Below, piece by piece: positions 52,155 to 61,130 of a DNA stretch of 64,000 nucleotides. The first letter of the stretch is position 1, and every line of letters starts with the position of its first letter. The stretch comes from CANNBR01 sp964604015. GTDB lineage: Bacteria > Babelota > Babeliae > Babelales > CAIQNR01. The stretch covers positions 118,496 to 182,495 of the forward strand of contig CAZRXF010000001.1 in NCBI GenBank assembly GCA_964604015.1, given 5' to 3'. Below the pieces are notes generated by a model. The model worked only from the letters and a program-made list of their open reading frames with translations, made no database searches and had not been told where the DNA came from. The translations under genes and the position numbers were made by a program.

Positions 52155-55009
52155 ACTACACTCTCCTCATTGAGATGTTGAACACCCTGTAAATCATCTT
52201 CCACAGAACTCATAGAAGCTTTGTCTTGAGCAGCCTTTTCTGCCCCTGAACGGTCGTCAGCAACTCCAGACTTTTCTGAACCCACCAACTCCCACGCTTT
52301 CAACATCTGCTCAAGTGTTTCATCTTGCTGTGCAAATTTGAAAGCAAGCTGTGCTTCTTGTAATGGCATGCGAACTGTTTTTTCATAAGAAAATGCACGC
52401 AGTGCATAGAGGGCTGTTTCTTTGGTTTGTAAAAGTCTTACAAATGCAGGGCTCGCTCCTTGATATTCAGCAAGTATCTGAAGGGCCGTAAGATCTACTT
52501 GAGGATTTACACTTTCAATCGTTGTTCTTTTTGTAGATGCAATAACACTGTTCCTCCATGCATCAAACAATGTTTTTATAACCGCTGCTTCTTCAGAAGT
52601 TGGAGATTGCCACCCTCGACCATCAGGTAATGGAAAAATCTTACCCGCTATTCTTTGAGCACTATCATGTTCTTCTCCTAAAGCAGTGGTTCTCTCCAGG
52701 AGCATGCGAGCTAAGTTGCGGTACTGTTCTGAACCAGTATGAGCGGTCATTTTCAATATAAATGAATCATCTGTCATATTTACGTCTGCCCAGTTCAAAG
52801 ATTTTTCTGCTTCTTTAGGTGAAACAACTCCTCGTAAGTCTCGAATTCCTGCAAGGGCTGAAAACTCGTTATGAATAGCGTCAATTACCTGTGGTGTAGG
52901 ATTGTCTTTTCTCAATTCTACACCTGCCGTTTCTACATACCCTTGAACACGCGCTTTTGCATTGAAAGCAACTGTTTGAAGACCAAACCCGCCATCTTTA
53001 TTGGCTTTCATTTCAGAGGCATAGTTCAATCTCTTACCTCGCAATGCCGTTCGTGCATACGTAAAAAAGCGTTTGAACTTGTATTTCACAAGAGCAACCC
53101 CTTTTAAAGGAGGCGTTATCAGACCCTGCATAGTTGCTAGTTTTTCTTTCATTTGTCCAAGAATTTGGTTGGTCATTTTTTGCAATCCAACCCTCAAAAT
53201 ATCAGCTGCCGTGTCGTGGAAACTATCTTGAAACGTTCTTTCATACAGATCACGCAGTTGATCCTGGAGTTTTTGCAATGCAACCATATCACCATTCTGG
53301 AGCGCTTGCTGCACCTCTTGGCGAAGTTTGACAAACGATCGGGCGTAAGAAGCCATTTGCCTGAGTGAGGTTTGCGTTTCTTTAGGAAGACCAATAACCT
53401 CACCTGCTCTTTTTTCAATTTTTTGTGCCACCAACTCAGTAACAACATCAGACGTTTCCAACGCAGTTACCATAACATTCGCTAGTTTTTCAGGATCAAT
53501 CGTATTACCCATCGAACTGTCGTCACGAAAAAGAAATGCTTCCAAATGCACAGCTTTTGTAAGGTCGAGGGACATTTCTTTATACCCCTCCAACTGTGCT
53601 CGCAAATCCTCATTTTTAAAAAGTTCTTCCAAAGAAGACGTTCGCGCATCCAAGCCCACGAGCACACTTAATGATGGATCATTCTCACCCTTACTAAGTG
53701 CTTCAAAAAGTTTTGACGGATCAGACTCTGCTACCTTAATCAAATCCCTCAGAGTAAAAAGATCTTTCATCGCTAGCACCTGCTTACTGATTCGTTCACG
53801 TTCTTCAGAATCTTTGATGCTGTTTTTTTGTTCCATCATCTTTTGAAGAACCCGATCTGTAATAGCTCTTGGAAACTGTAGGCTCAAAGAAAGTGCCTCT
53901 TCAAAATCTTTATCTGCAGGTTCTTTTTTTTGTAAAAGCCCATTTAATTTTTCAAGAGGAGAGAAATTGAGTTTATTGATTTCCAGAAGCTCTTGTTCAA
54001 GCCGAATACTAAGCATAGGATCAAGATACCCCCCTTCTCTAACTTCTTTGATACGTGGAGCGAAATTGGTCCATTTTTCTAAATCCTCAGAAATATCTTC
54101 ACCCTGTTCAATTTTTTTCAGAAGAAGCTCAATCCCTGACGCTCCCCCTATCTCTTGAATCAACACTCTCGCAATGCCATCAGCTTGCTCGCGAGGAACC
54201 TTTTCTTGTTCCTGGATTAACTTTTCCAGAACGCTCTTTGCCGCTGAAGCTCTACTCTCAACATAACTCGTAACAGCAGCAGTTTGTTCTCCGGTAAGTC
54301 CGGCTTTGCGCACCACTGACTTTTCCTCTGCTCCTCCTAGAACCGTAATTACTGAAAGTTCATGCCTATCCATTTCCCTAAGAGCCGCATCAGAAATATC
54401 CGGAAAATCAAAGGCAACGAAAAGGTCTTCAAGTTTTGACTGTGAAAATTGTACATCCTTAAATTTTTCAGATGACTGAACGAACCTCAAAAAATCAGCT
54501 TCATTTGCAAGTGCAGTGAGATACTCCTTGACCTCTCTAATACGAGTTTCGTCATGGGGATTCTCCCTCATTATTTGTTCAAGAACTACCCTAACACGAG
54601 CCATTTCATCGTCTATGCGATCTTGTGATGCAACATCATAAGATCTTCTTTCTTCATCCCTATGCGGTCTATCCTCTTGGGCGATGCGTCCAATGGCAGC
54701 TTCCTGCTTTTCTGTCAGGGCACGATCTCCATCACCGGAGTCGGTAGGGGAAACTACAGAAGCCTCTTCTTGAGCAGGTTTGGCAGGGAAAGCTTTTACC
54801 ACAGAAGCTTCATTAAATCTGATGCCCCCTTTCTGTCTTGGCGCCGCCCCCTCTTTTACCAAAATTGAACGCGGTCCCTGGTCATCCCGTCTGACACCCT
54901 CACCCGTTTTTTCGAGCACCTCTGGTTCTTCAGCGAATCTTACTCCACCTCGACCAGCCCCCTGCACCACACCAACAAGAAATAACAGCCCAATTTTCAG
55001 AAACTTCAT
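52151..55009 (-). CDS. Secreted helical protein, giant-cluster member (952 residues)
   Basis: Signal peptide MKFLKIGLLFLVGVVQGAG is followed by about 100 disordered residues holding two short repeats, RGGVRFAEEPEVL and KGGIRFNEASVV, with RSILVKEG between them. The remaining 850 residues are helical, with many short acidic helices. A C-terminal domain is shared with the next gene. No enzyme motif. It is the first gene of the four-gene cluster; upstream, GCCCC/GGGGC can form a small hairpin before the start. Confidence 0.7.
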   Translation of the reverse strand: MKFLKIGLLFLVGVVQGAGRGGVRFAEEPEVLEKTGEGVRRDDQGPRSILVKEGAAPRQKGGIRFNEASVVKAFPAKPAQEEASVVSPTDSGDGDRALTEKQEAAIGRIAQEDRPHRDEERRSYDVASQDRIDDEMARVRVVLEQIMRENPHDETRIREVKEYLTALANEADFLRFVQSSEKFKDVQFSQSKLEDLFVAFDFPDISDAALREMDRHELSVITVLGGAEEKSVVRKAGLTGEQTAAVTSYVESRASAAKSVLEKLIQEQEKVPREQADGIARVLIQEIGGASGIELLLKKIEQGEDISEDLEKWTNFAPRIKEVREGGYLDPMLSIRLEQELLEINKLNFSPLEKLNGLLQKKEPADKDFEEALSLSLQFPRAITDRVLQKMMEQKNSIKDSEERERISKQVLAMKDLFTLRDLIKVAESDPSKLFEALSKGENDPSLSVLVGLDARTSSLEELFKNEDLRAQLEGYKEMSLDLTKAVHLEAFLFRDDSSMGNTIDPEKLANVMVTALETSDVVTELVAQKIEKRAGEVIGLPKETQTSLRQMASYARSFVKLRQEVQQALQNGDMVALQKLQDQLRDLYERTFQDSFHDTAADILRVGLQKMTNQILGQMKEKLATMQGLITPPLKGVALVKYKFKRFFTYARTALRGKRLNYASEMKANKDGGFGLQTVAFNAKARVQGYVETAGVELRKDNPTPQVIDAIHNEFSALAGIRDLRGVVSPKEAEKSLNWADVNMTDDSFILKMTAHTGSEQYRNLARMLLERTTALGEEHDSAQRIAGKIFPLPDGRGWQSPTSEEAAVIKTLFDAWRNSVIASTKRTTIESVNPQVDLTALQILAEYQGASPAFVRLLQTKETALYALRAFSYEKTVRMPLQEAQLAFKFAQQDETLEQMLKAWELVGSEKSGVADDRSGAEKAAQDKASMSSVEDDLQGVQHLNEESVV

Positions 55010-55078
55010 AGTGCCCTCTTTGTAACTCCCCCAGAAACATTCAGCCCCCGTTACTCACAGGGGCCAAACTCAGTGATT

Positions 55079-55294
55079 TTAGCTCTTGCAGCAGTTGCCC
55101 ATGGAACGTTCAACAAAGAACATTACCAAGCTCCCTGCACCGAGGCATCCCACGGCGTAGCGAATGATTTGATCAAAACCTTCAAGATGCAACATCATCT
55201 CAACGTTTACTCCGACCACATTTAAACCAATGCACACAGAGGTAAGGGCGATAACAAGCCAGGAAACTCTTTTTAAAAGTCCGTATCCCATCAT
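55079..55294 (-). CDS. DUF378-family small membrane protein, copy 2
   Basis: 71 residues with two membrane helices in the DUF378 pattern (WLVIALTSVCIGLNVVGVN and IIRYAVGCLGAGSLVMFF). The C-terminus ends in GNCCKS. Function of the family is unknown. AAGGATAG precedes the ATG. Paralogue of the adjacent gene. Confidence 0.7.
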   Translation of the reverse strand: MMGYGLLKRVSWLVIALTSVCIGLNVVGVNVEMMLHLEGFDQIIRYAVGCLGAGSLVMFFVERSMGNCCKS

Positions 55295-55318
55295 AAAACT
55301 ATCCTTTTTTTAGAACTG

Positions 55319-55543
55319 TTATTTTTTACAAGAGCCGCAATCGCTGCAGCATGAACGAATCCACATGATCAAGCTGTAAGCACCGCATAGCCCTACTGCA
55401 CATCGGACAACATCGCTGATGCTTTCAAGATGCAGCATCGCCTCCACATTAACTCCCATTGCCCCTAGTCCCACGCATATCGCAGCTACTGCAGTAACGA
55501 TGCGGATGAATGATCCGACAAATCTCATTGAGCCTGAATCCAT
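55319..55543 (-). CDS. DUF378-family small membrane protein, copy 1
   Basis: 74 residues, start MDSGSMRFVGSFIRIV with AAGGAG upstream; a longer upstream reading lacks a ribosome binding site and would overlap the start of ychF on the other strand. Two helices (VTAVAAICVGLGAMGVN and VVRCAVGLCGAYSLIMW) and a cysteine-rich end (CCSDCGSCKK) that may bind metal or form disulfides. It shares VNVE-x-MLHLE with copy 2. Confidence 0.7.
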   Translation of the reverse strand: MDSGSMRFVGSFIRIVTAVAAICVGLGAMGVNVEAMLHLESISDVVRCAVGLCGAYSLIMWIRSCCSDCGSCKK

Positions 55544-55697
55544 ACCCAACTCCTTGAATAATAGAATTAATAAACAACCCTGATCGTACACCCCCCTTGC
55601 CTGCCCTGCCAAGAGCTTGGGTAATTTGCGATGCCTCCCATGACCTGGTAATCTTGAGTGCAAGCATTTTTTCACCGTTCTAGCAAAGGTAAAATCG

Positions 55698-56795
55698 ATG
55701 AGTATCAAGGCAGGCTTGGTCGGACTTCCTAATGTTGGTAAGTCAACCCTTTTTAACGCTCTTACTAATTCCCAAGTTCCGGCAGAAAACTACCCATTTT
55801 GTACCATCGATCCACATAACGCTATCACTGAAGTCCCTGATCAAAGACTTTCTGACATGGCACGTGCCTACGGTTCTCAAAAACTGATCCCTGCCACCGT
55901 GTCGTTTGTGGACATTGCAGGGTTGGTAAAAGGGGCCTCGCAAGGTGAAGGTTTAGGAAATCAGTTTTTAAGCCATATCCGTGAAGTAGGTCTTATCCTG
56001 CACGTCGTTCGTTGCTTTGAATCTGCAGACGGTCCAGTCGATCCTCTTGATCATTTTGACATCATTGTTTCTGAATTGGGACTCAAGGACATTGACTCAA
56101 TCGAAAAACGCCAAGCAAAAATCACCGCGTCATTTAAAGCCGTACAAAACAAACCGGCAGAAAAGAAGGCGCTCGAAAAAGAACAGGCCGCCCTCACCGA
56201 AATAGCTGAGGCGCTAAACAGGCAAGATCTGGATACGGTGCGTTCTGTCTTTGAAAATGCTGGTGTTGAAATGCTTCCTCTTTTGACAGCCAAAAAATTT
56301 CTAGTGATCGCTAACTTGGCCGAGCAAGATTTTATGGAAGATGCCTATCTAAAAAACAGTTCCTACCAAGCACTTATTAAAAAATTTGGACAAGAACGTG
56401 TCATCCCGATTTGTGCACGAACCGAATATGAACTTACGCAGCTTGAAGAAGCGCAACGCATCGAACTCATGGAGATGCTCAACATGAAAGCACGCGGTCT
56501 TGAGACCATCATTGCCCGTGCTTACCAAGAACTTGATCTCATTACCTTTTTTACCGTGGGCCCAAAAGAAGCACATGCTTGGCCACTCAGGAAAGGAAGA
56601 AATATCCGTCAAGCAGCAGGAGAAATTCATTCTGATCTTGAACGAGGATTTATCTGCGCAGAAATCTACAACTACAAAGACCTCGTTCAGTACAAGACTG
56701 AACAGGGCATCAAAGAAGCAGGTAAAATGCGCACCGAGGGCCAAAATTATCTGGTGCAAGACGGTGACTGGATCCACGTTAAATTTAATGTGTAA
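55698..56795 (+). CDS. ychF: Obg-like ATPase YchF
   Basis: Ribosome-associated TRAFAC-class ATPase. 365 residues: P-loop GLPNVGKSTLFNALTNSQ (about 8-25), the switch region FVDIAGLVKGASQGEGLGNQFL, a coiled-coil insertion, and a C-terminal TGS domain (DLITFFTVGPKEAHAWPLRKG). The position of the NKxD motif reads NLAE, as in other YchF proteins that prefer ATP. AAAGG precedes the ATG. Two secreted-protein genes follow on the same strand. Confidence 0.95.
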   Translation: MSIKAGLVGLPNVGKSTLFNALTNSQVPAENYPFCTIDPHNAITEVPDQRLSDMARAYGSQKLIPATVSFVDIAGLVKGASQGEGLGNQFLSHIREVGLILHVVRCFESADGPVDPLDHFDIIVSELGLKDIDSIEKRQAKITASFKAVQNKPAEKKALEKEQAALTEIAEALNRQDLDTVRSVFENAGVEMLPLLTAKKFLVIANLAEQDFMEDAYLKNSSYQALIKKFGQERVIPICARTEYELTQLEEAQRIELMEMLNMKARGLETIIARAYQELDLITFFTVGPKEAHAWPLRKGRNIRQAAGEIHSDLERGFICAEIYNYKDLVQYKTEQGIKEAGKMRTEGQNYLVQDGDWIHVKFNV

Positions 56796-56824
56796 CAATT
56801 TTGAAATTGAGAGAAGCTGACACC

Positions 56825-57379
56825 ATGAAAATACAAATATTTATACTCTGTACAGCTCTAGCGCCAGCCGCTCACGCTGCAGGGAAAATGCCACAAGCCC
56901 CCGAGATAGGATTATTTTTTGATGCTGCATATTGGCCTGTTAGTGACAAAGGAGCCCCAGCAAATCACCAAGCTGCAGGGTCAGGATGGCGTGACCGCGA
57001 TGAGGTCTGGTTTACTGGAAACGGATACGAACCAGCTAAGAAGGATCAATTCTCCTTTAGCTCGCCAGCTACAGCAGAACTACACAAACTTCTTTCTGAT
57101 GCCCTTGCAAGCAGAGGAGTACAAGTCAAACCACACAGCACACCAGCTGAACGGTCTTACCCATTCGCACAAGACATGCCTGCCTATTCACGACGAGGAC
57201 AAGAACCGTCTCCGCTGGTGGAAAGAATTAAAGAACTTCGCTCACAAGAAATTGATGTCAACCAAGAAATTAATGGTGTTTCCATTCAAACACTCATGGC
57301 CTACGTTACTGCCCCCGAGATAAAAGAAGCACTCAATCCCCTCAAGCCACAAGCTCAATCGGGAGATGATCGTCGATGA
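56825..57379 (+). CDS. Secreted protein of unknown function
   Basis: 184 residues. I start at MKIQIFILCTALAPAAHA, a signal peptide preceded by GAGAGAAG, rather than an in-frame TTG 8 codons upstream. The mature part has an aromatic, glycine-rich region (GLFFDAAYWPVSDKG) and a helical C-terminus. No motif recognised. It lies 29 bases after ychF and overlaps the next gene by 4 bases. Confidence 0.6.
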   Translation: MKIQIFILCTALAPAAHAAGKMPQAPEIGLFFDAAYWPVSDKGAPANHQAAGSGWRDRDEVWFTGNGYEPAKKDQFSFSSPATAELHKLLSDALASRGVQVKPHSTPAERSYPFAQDMPAYSRRGQEPSPLVERIKELRSQEIDVNQEINGVSIQTLMAYVTAPEIKEALNPLKPQAQSGDDRR

Positions 57380-57873
57380 ATTTCACAGTATTTTTATGCC
57401 TTTTTTCTTTTTTAAGTTCCTCGTTCACCCTCAACGGTGCTAACAGAAAACGGCCTGCTGAAGAAGATTTGGTAGGGCAATTGAAGGATCTGCGCTTCAA
57501 CCCAAATACACAAGACGAAAAAGGTAACACGCAGCTTCACTGTGTTTTGTACGCAGAACTGGAAAGAATCAAGCAAAGTCGGCAAGCTGCAGGCGGCTGG
57601 AAATATGGACGTCTTTTGTTCGTTCCACAACCTGCTCTACCACTTCATGAAGAACACGCCCCCCATTCTCTCTTTAATAGAGTGCAGAGGCTCCTCGCGC
57701 AAGGCGCAAGTCCAAGCATAAAAAACCTTGAACAGCGATCTCCTCTCGGACTTGCTTATGACCTTAAACGACAAGATCTCATTGATCTGCTGACAGGAGC
57801 TACCAGGCGTGAAGGGCTTGCACGACAAGCAGCTCATGCACGGGCTCGTCATGGCGCTATAGCAATGGAATAA
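57376..57873 (+). CDS. Secreted protein with ankyrin-like repeats
   Basis: 165 residues: signal peptide MNFTVFLCLFSFLSSSFT, then two ankyrin-like stretches, NTQDEKGNTQLHCVLYAELE and VQRLLAQGASPSIKNLEQRS followed by PLGLAYDLKRQDLIDLL. Only one or two full repeats fit, so it may be a degraded or minimal ankyrin protein. Basic C-terminal tail. Start overlaps the upstream stop (ATGA). Confidence 0.6.
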   Translation: MNFTVFLCLFSFLSSSFTLNGANRKRPAEEDLVGQLKDLRFNPNTQDEKGNTQLHCVLYAELERIKQSRQAAGGWKYGRLLFVPQPALPLHEEHAPHSLFNRVQRLLAQGASPSIKNLEQRSPLGLAYDLKRQDLIDLLTGATRREGLARQAAHARARHGAIAME

Positions 57874-57962
57874 GATCTACCACGGGTTATTACTTTATTT
57901 TGACTTGTCCAATGGCATAGAATTCTTGTGATTAAAATGTTTCAGGTAATCACGGAGAATGT

Positions 57963-59036
57963 ATGAAGAAAAATCAGATAGCGTTTGTACTCGTGACCGT
58001 TTTGTTTTCACCAATGCTCCACGCGGGCATCATGGATTCGTGGCCCTTTTCATTCTGGACGGATAGAAAACTAACGCCGCTTGCAAAGAATATTAAGAAG
58101 ACCATTGTCAACTGTGGCAACACCTCGCTTGATACAAAATTTGATCTTGTATCCTTTCTTGAACAACAAAGCCCTCGTGAAGTGTACGAATGGGTGAAGA
58201 TTTTGAGCATTAATTTTCAACTTACCGAAAACCGAACCCTCTTACAAAAAGTGCATCAAGATACAGCAGGGAGCAATGGGTGGGCATATGAAGAGAGAAA
58301 CGCTCATTACAACAAACCTGCAGCCATCAATCTTTTTCAAGGCAGAATCAACGACCTACTTGCACAACGAGCACCCCTTCAAGAACGGCTCTTCTACTTG
58401 CCCTCACTTGATCTTTCTAATGAACAACAAAACGCACTTGCTCCAACCTGTGCTGATGTTATCGTAAAACTGATTGTCAAAGCCTTACCAAACGTTGCCG
58501 CGCAAGCCTCTCTTTCAGATCCCCTCCCGACAGATCAAATTCCTGCTATCGCCTTTCTTACTCGAACGCTCTCTAAGCCACAGCAAGATCTTATCAAAGG
58601 AGCTATCTCCTCGTACTCTGTCGCCCAGCTCCTTGTCCTCATTGATCTTTGGAAATTGACCAGTTCAGGGACCAATCAAAACCAACAAGAAGCACTCCTC
58701 CAAAATCTTGCTTCTCTTGCCTACGACCTATCCCCTGAAGGGAAAAATCTTCAAACCGCACAACAACAATTTACCGAGGCTAACCAGGATCTTCAAAGCT
58801 GCTACGCTGGTATGGCAGCGCACGACATGGCCGATTGCAGTGCATGGGAAAGTGCCACTGCTAACGCTCGCGCAGCCTTAGATCAAGCTCAAAAGGCCCA
58901 TGACGCACAAAAAGACTCCTTTGAAAAAACCTTCCTGCAAGGATTTTCAACAAAAAAAGAAGCGTCTTTTGCTCTCCCTGCAGCAATCGCCGATTCACTT
59001 ACCCGCTATTTACGAGCTTATTATCCTGCCAGTTAA
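57963..59036 (+). CDS. Secreted helical protein of unknown function
   Basis: 357 residues. Signal peptide MKKNQIAFVLVTVLFSPMLHAG and then a mostly helical body with a Gln/Ala-rich coiled-coil stretch near 255-320 (QTAQQQFTEANQDLQ). No known motif. CACGGAG lies just before the ATG. A partial TTGACT -35 at 57900 has no matching -10. Confidence 0.6.
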   Translation: MKKNQIAFVLVTVLFSPMLHAGIMDSWPFSFWTDRKLTPLAKNIKKTIVNCGNTSLDTKFDLVSFLEQQSPREVYEWVKILSINFQLTENRTLLQKVHQDTAGSNGWAYEERNAHYNKPAAINLFQGRINDLLAQRAPLQERLFYLPSLDLSNEQQNALAPTCADVIVKLIVKALPNVAAQASLSDPLPTDQIPAIAFLTRTLSKPQQDLIKGAISSYSVAQLLVLIDLWKLTSSGTNQNQQEALLQNLASLAYDLSPEGKNLQTAQQQFTEANQDLQSCYAGMAAHDMADCSAWESATANARAALDQAQKAHDAQKDSFEKTFLQGFSTKKEASFALPAAIADSLTRYLRAYYPAS

Positions 59037-59091
59037 GCCCAAGCACAGCTCTTTCTTTGCCAAAAGTTGGCATGCGTTGTAAAAAAAACTG

Positions 59092-59100
59092 TGCTACACT
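59092..59100 (+). promoter_or_regulatory. Extended -10 promoter of the MerR-type regulator
   Basis: TGCTACACT, an extended -10 element, 40 bases before the chosen start. No good -35 at the normal spacing. Confidence 0.45.
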
Positions 59101-59139
59101 ACCAGATGTCGTTGCAGATGCTAAAAAAGGAGCATGGCT

Positions 59140-59628
59140 ATGGAACAAGAAACATCACTTTTCCCGGGAAAGCGCATGAAGCGAAGTAAAGGTTTTTTTT
59201 CTATCTCTGCTGTGGCCAAGATGTTCTCTGTCCACCAGCAAACGATTCGGCTCTATGAGCGTGAAGGGCTCCTTACCCCAAAGCGCTCTGAAGGTAACAC
59301 GCGCCTTTTTTCTGAAGAAGATGTTGATCGACTTGAACAGATCATCTATTTGACTCACAAATTGGGCATCAACCTTGCCGGTGTGCAAATGGTGCTTAAA
59401 CTCCAAAAACAGATCAAAAAAATGCAAAAAGATATGAATCGCATTTTTGATGAAACCAGTGATGATTTGAAGAAAGAAGAAACTCTCCAAAAAGAGGTTG
59501 TTAAAACAAGCTTGCAGCAACTTGCGAAAATAAAAACTAAAAGTACACTTTCCTCCCAAGCTCAACAGGCCGAACAGACGACAGATGAACAGACCGAATT
59601 CAATTGGGATATAGATTACGAAGAGTAA
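59140..59628 (+). CDS. MerR-family regulator, HspR-like
   Basis: 162 residues. The N-terminal winged-helix FSISAVAKMFSVHQQTIRLY and YEREGLLTPKRSEGNTRLFS is strongly HspR-like; HspR represses dnaK operons through CTTGAGT-N7-ACTCAAG operators. The helical dimerisation region follows (about 75-105), then a Gln/Thr-rich acidic tail. I chose the second ATG because AAGGAG lies 7 bases before it and only one base before the first. No full HspR operator was found near dnaK, so the target is uncertain. Confidence 0.8.
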   Translation: MEQETSLFPGKRMKRSKGFFSISAVAKMFSVHQQTIRLYEREGLLTPKRSEGNTRLFSEEDVDRLEQIIYLTHKLGINLAGVQMVLKLQKQIKKMQKDMNRIFDETSDDLKKEETLQKEVVKTSLQQLAKIKTKSTLSSQAQQAEQTTDEQTEFNWDIDYEE

Positions 59629-59714
59629 CAGGTGGTACATTCAAATGAGTAATCGTAAAACCCTGCACCATAGAACATACACTAGCAAGGCAAAGATGAT
59701 GAGGAGGTACTAGT

Positions 59715-60161
59715 ATGGTAAACAATAACCAGCTCACTATTTCTTACGAGCTTCTCTATCTCATGCAATGGCTGTTGGAAAACGAGCCAGAAAGACTCAA
59801 AAAGCTCATTGTACAGGCACTCCACAAGGGATTGAAGGAGGAGATGCAAAAAGCAGCCAAGGACAATGTTCTTACAACTAATGAGGATTTGCATTACAGC
59901 GTCGTTGATTTTCTCACGTTGCTTGAGAGTCTTCTTCAGGAAGCCATTAGCGAACAAGCACTTAAGGCGATGAACGAGAAAAAGCTGATGCCCGCAATCG
60001 ATCATCTTGATAGTAAAGAATACGACGAGTCGATTATACAATCGAGCGTAGAAAAAGCATCGCATCGCTTTGAAACACATCCTCAGGAAAATCCGCAAGA
60101 AGTTCTTTTCAAGGAGCTTCTTAAAAACTGGAAGCCTGATAAAAAATCAGCAGTCAATTAA
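59715..60161 (+). CDS. Protein of unknown function following the MerR gene
   Basis: 148 residues, helical, cytoplasmic, no signal peptide. Segments such as LLYLMQWLLENEPERLKKLI and YSVVDFLTLLESLLQEAISE suggest a compact helix bundle. A strong GAGGAGG site precedes the ATG. Followed by a terminator, so it probably ends the regulator's unit. Confidence 0.6.
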   Translation: MVNNNQLTISYELLYLMQWLLENEPERLKKLIVQALHKGLKEEMQKAAKDNVLTTNEDLHYSVVDFLTLLESLLQEAISEQALKAMNEKKLMPAIDHLDSKEYDESIIQSSVEKASHRFETHPQENPQEVLFKELLKNWKPDKKSAVN

Positions 60162-60180
60162 ACGCTAAGACACAGATGGT

Positions 60181-60212
60181 GGTGCGCATGATTTTCACGC
60201 GCACCATTTTTA
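60181..60212 (+). terminator. Rho-independent terminator
   Basis: GGTGCGC (60181-60187) pairs perfectly with GCGCACC (60199-60205) around an 11-base loop, followed by a T-run. It ends the MerR/unknown-gene unit. Confidence 0.82.
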
Positions 60213-60293
60213 TTTGTTTGAATCGGAATCCCTAACATTTTCTCTGTTGATCCTCTTAAATCTTGCCAGGATCTACGCTCTTTTCGTTAGTAC

Positions 60294-60470
60294 GTCGTCC
60301 CCAGCGATACGTTAGTGAGCGTCGGGGATCCAGTAAGACTGAAACAATTTCCTTATTGTGTCATTTTCCAATGAGGAAGAGATATCAACTGAGTGGTACG
60401 GCAATCTTTGAGAAGACTGTTAACCAATTGACTGGATCCCCGACGCTCGCTACGCATCGCTGGGGACGAC
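60294..60470. repeat. Inverted-repeat element (REP/MITE-like) in gap before maf
   Basis: The 41-base left arm (60294-60334) and the 40-base right arm (60431-60470) are reverse complements apart from two or three mismatches and one indel. Both have GTCGTCCCCAGCGAT at the outer end and CGTCGGGGATCCAGT at the inner end. The centre is about 96 bases with no credible gene. It occupies most of the 60213-60518 gap. No transposase is linked. Confidence 0.75.
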
Positions 60471-60518
60471 AGAGAGAAATGTATTAGTTAACTAAGGCCG
60501 CGCAACTTTTCCACTCAC

Positions 60519-61130
60519 TCACCAAAAAAAACCAAGCTTCTCTAAATCTTCTCGTAATTCAAACATCGGCAAACCCATGATGGTAGTATACGAACCATCA
60601 ATCCATTGCAAAAATTGGGCACCGTAAAATTCAATAGCTATAGCGCCTGAAGCCTTCATGCCCCAGGAATGTTCCAAGTAGCTATCAATCCATCGATCAG
60701 GAATTTCAAATCGGTACCGCGCTTCTACCACCCGCTCACACCGTGCAATGGTCGTCCATACTTGCCCATTCCATTTTTTCCGATCAAGACAATACGCAGT
60801 TGCAGTTGTCGCCCGTTCACCAAGCGTTTTTATCTTGGAAATAGCATCTTCCCGATTTTTTGGTTTTCCATGCACCACGCCCTGAGCGTCATGGCCCATC
60901 GTGTCTGCCGAAAGTACAAAGATTTCCTCGCCTACCACAGCTCCTGGACGCAAGCAGGCGCGCTCCATCTTATCCCATGCAATCTGCTGCAAAAGCTCTG
61001 TAAAGGGTAATGAACGATCTGCCGCTTCTTCATCAGCTTCATGGCCAATCACTTCAAAGGGAATACGCGCCTCTTTTAAAAGCAATTGGCGTATCTCAGA
61101 ACTTGATGCAAGGTACAAAACACGATTCAT
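60519..61130 (-). CDS. maf: Maf-family nucleotide pyrophosphatase
   Basis: Maf proteins hydrolyse non-canonical or modified nucleoside triphosphates (house-cleaning). 203 residues with the N-terminal LYLASSSEIRQLLLKEA, the catalytic FVLSADTMGHDAQGVVHGKP and the C-terminal QWIDGSYTTIMGLP. One usual residue differs: HGKPKNREDA is kept, but the ASSS motif is followed by EIR instead of PRR. AGAGGA precedes the ATG. Confidence 0.88.
   Translation of the reverse strand: MNRVLYLASSSEIRQLLLKEARIPFEVIGHEADEEAADRSLPFTELLQQIAWDKMERACLRPGAVVGEEIFVLSADTMGHDAQGVVHGKPKNREDAISKIKTLGERATTATAYCLDRKKWNGQVWTTIARCERVVEARYRFEIPDRWIDSYLEHSWGMKASGAIAIEFYGAQFLQWIDGSYTTIMGLPMFELREDLEKLGFFW

Noticed and set aside
56801..56824. 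TTG start 8 codons upstream of the secreted protein after ychF
   Set aside because: It would add charged residues in front of a clean signal peptide, and the GAGAGAAG site fits the downstream ATG.
60263..60487. 74-codon open frame across the inverted repeat
   Set aside because: It is made of the repeat arms and lacks a ribosome binding site.
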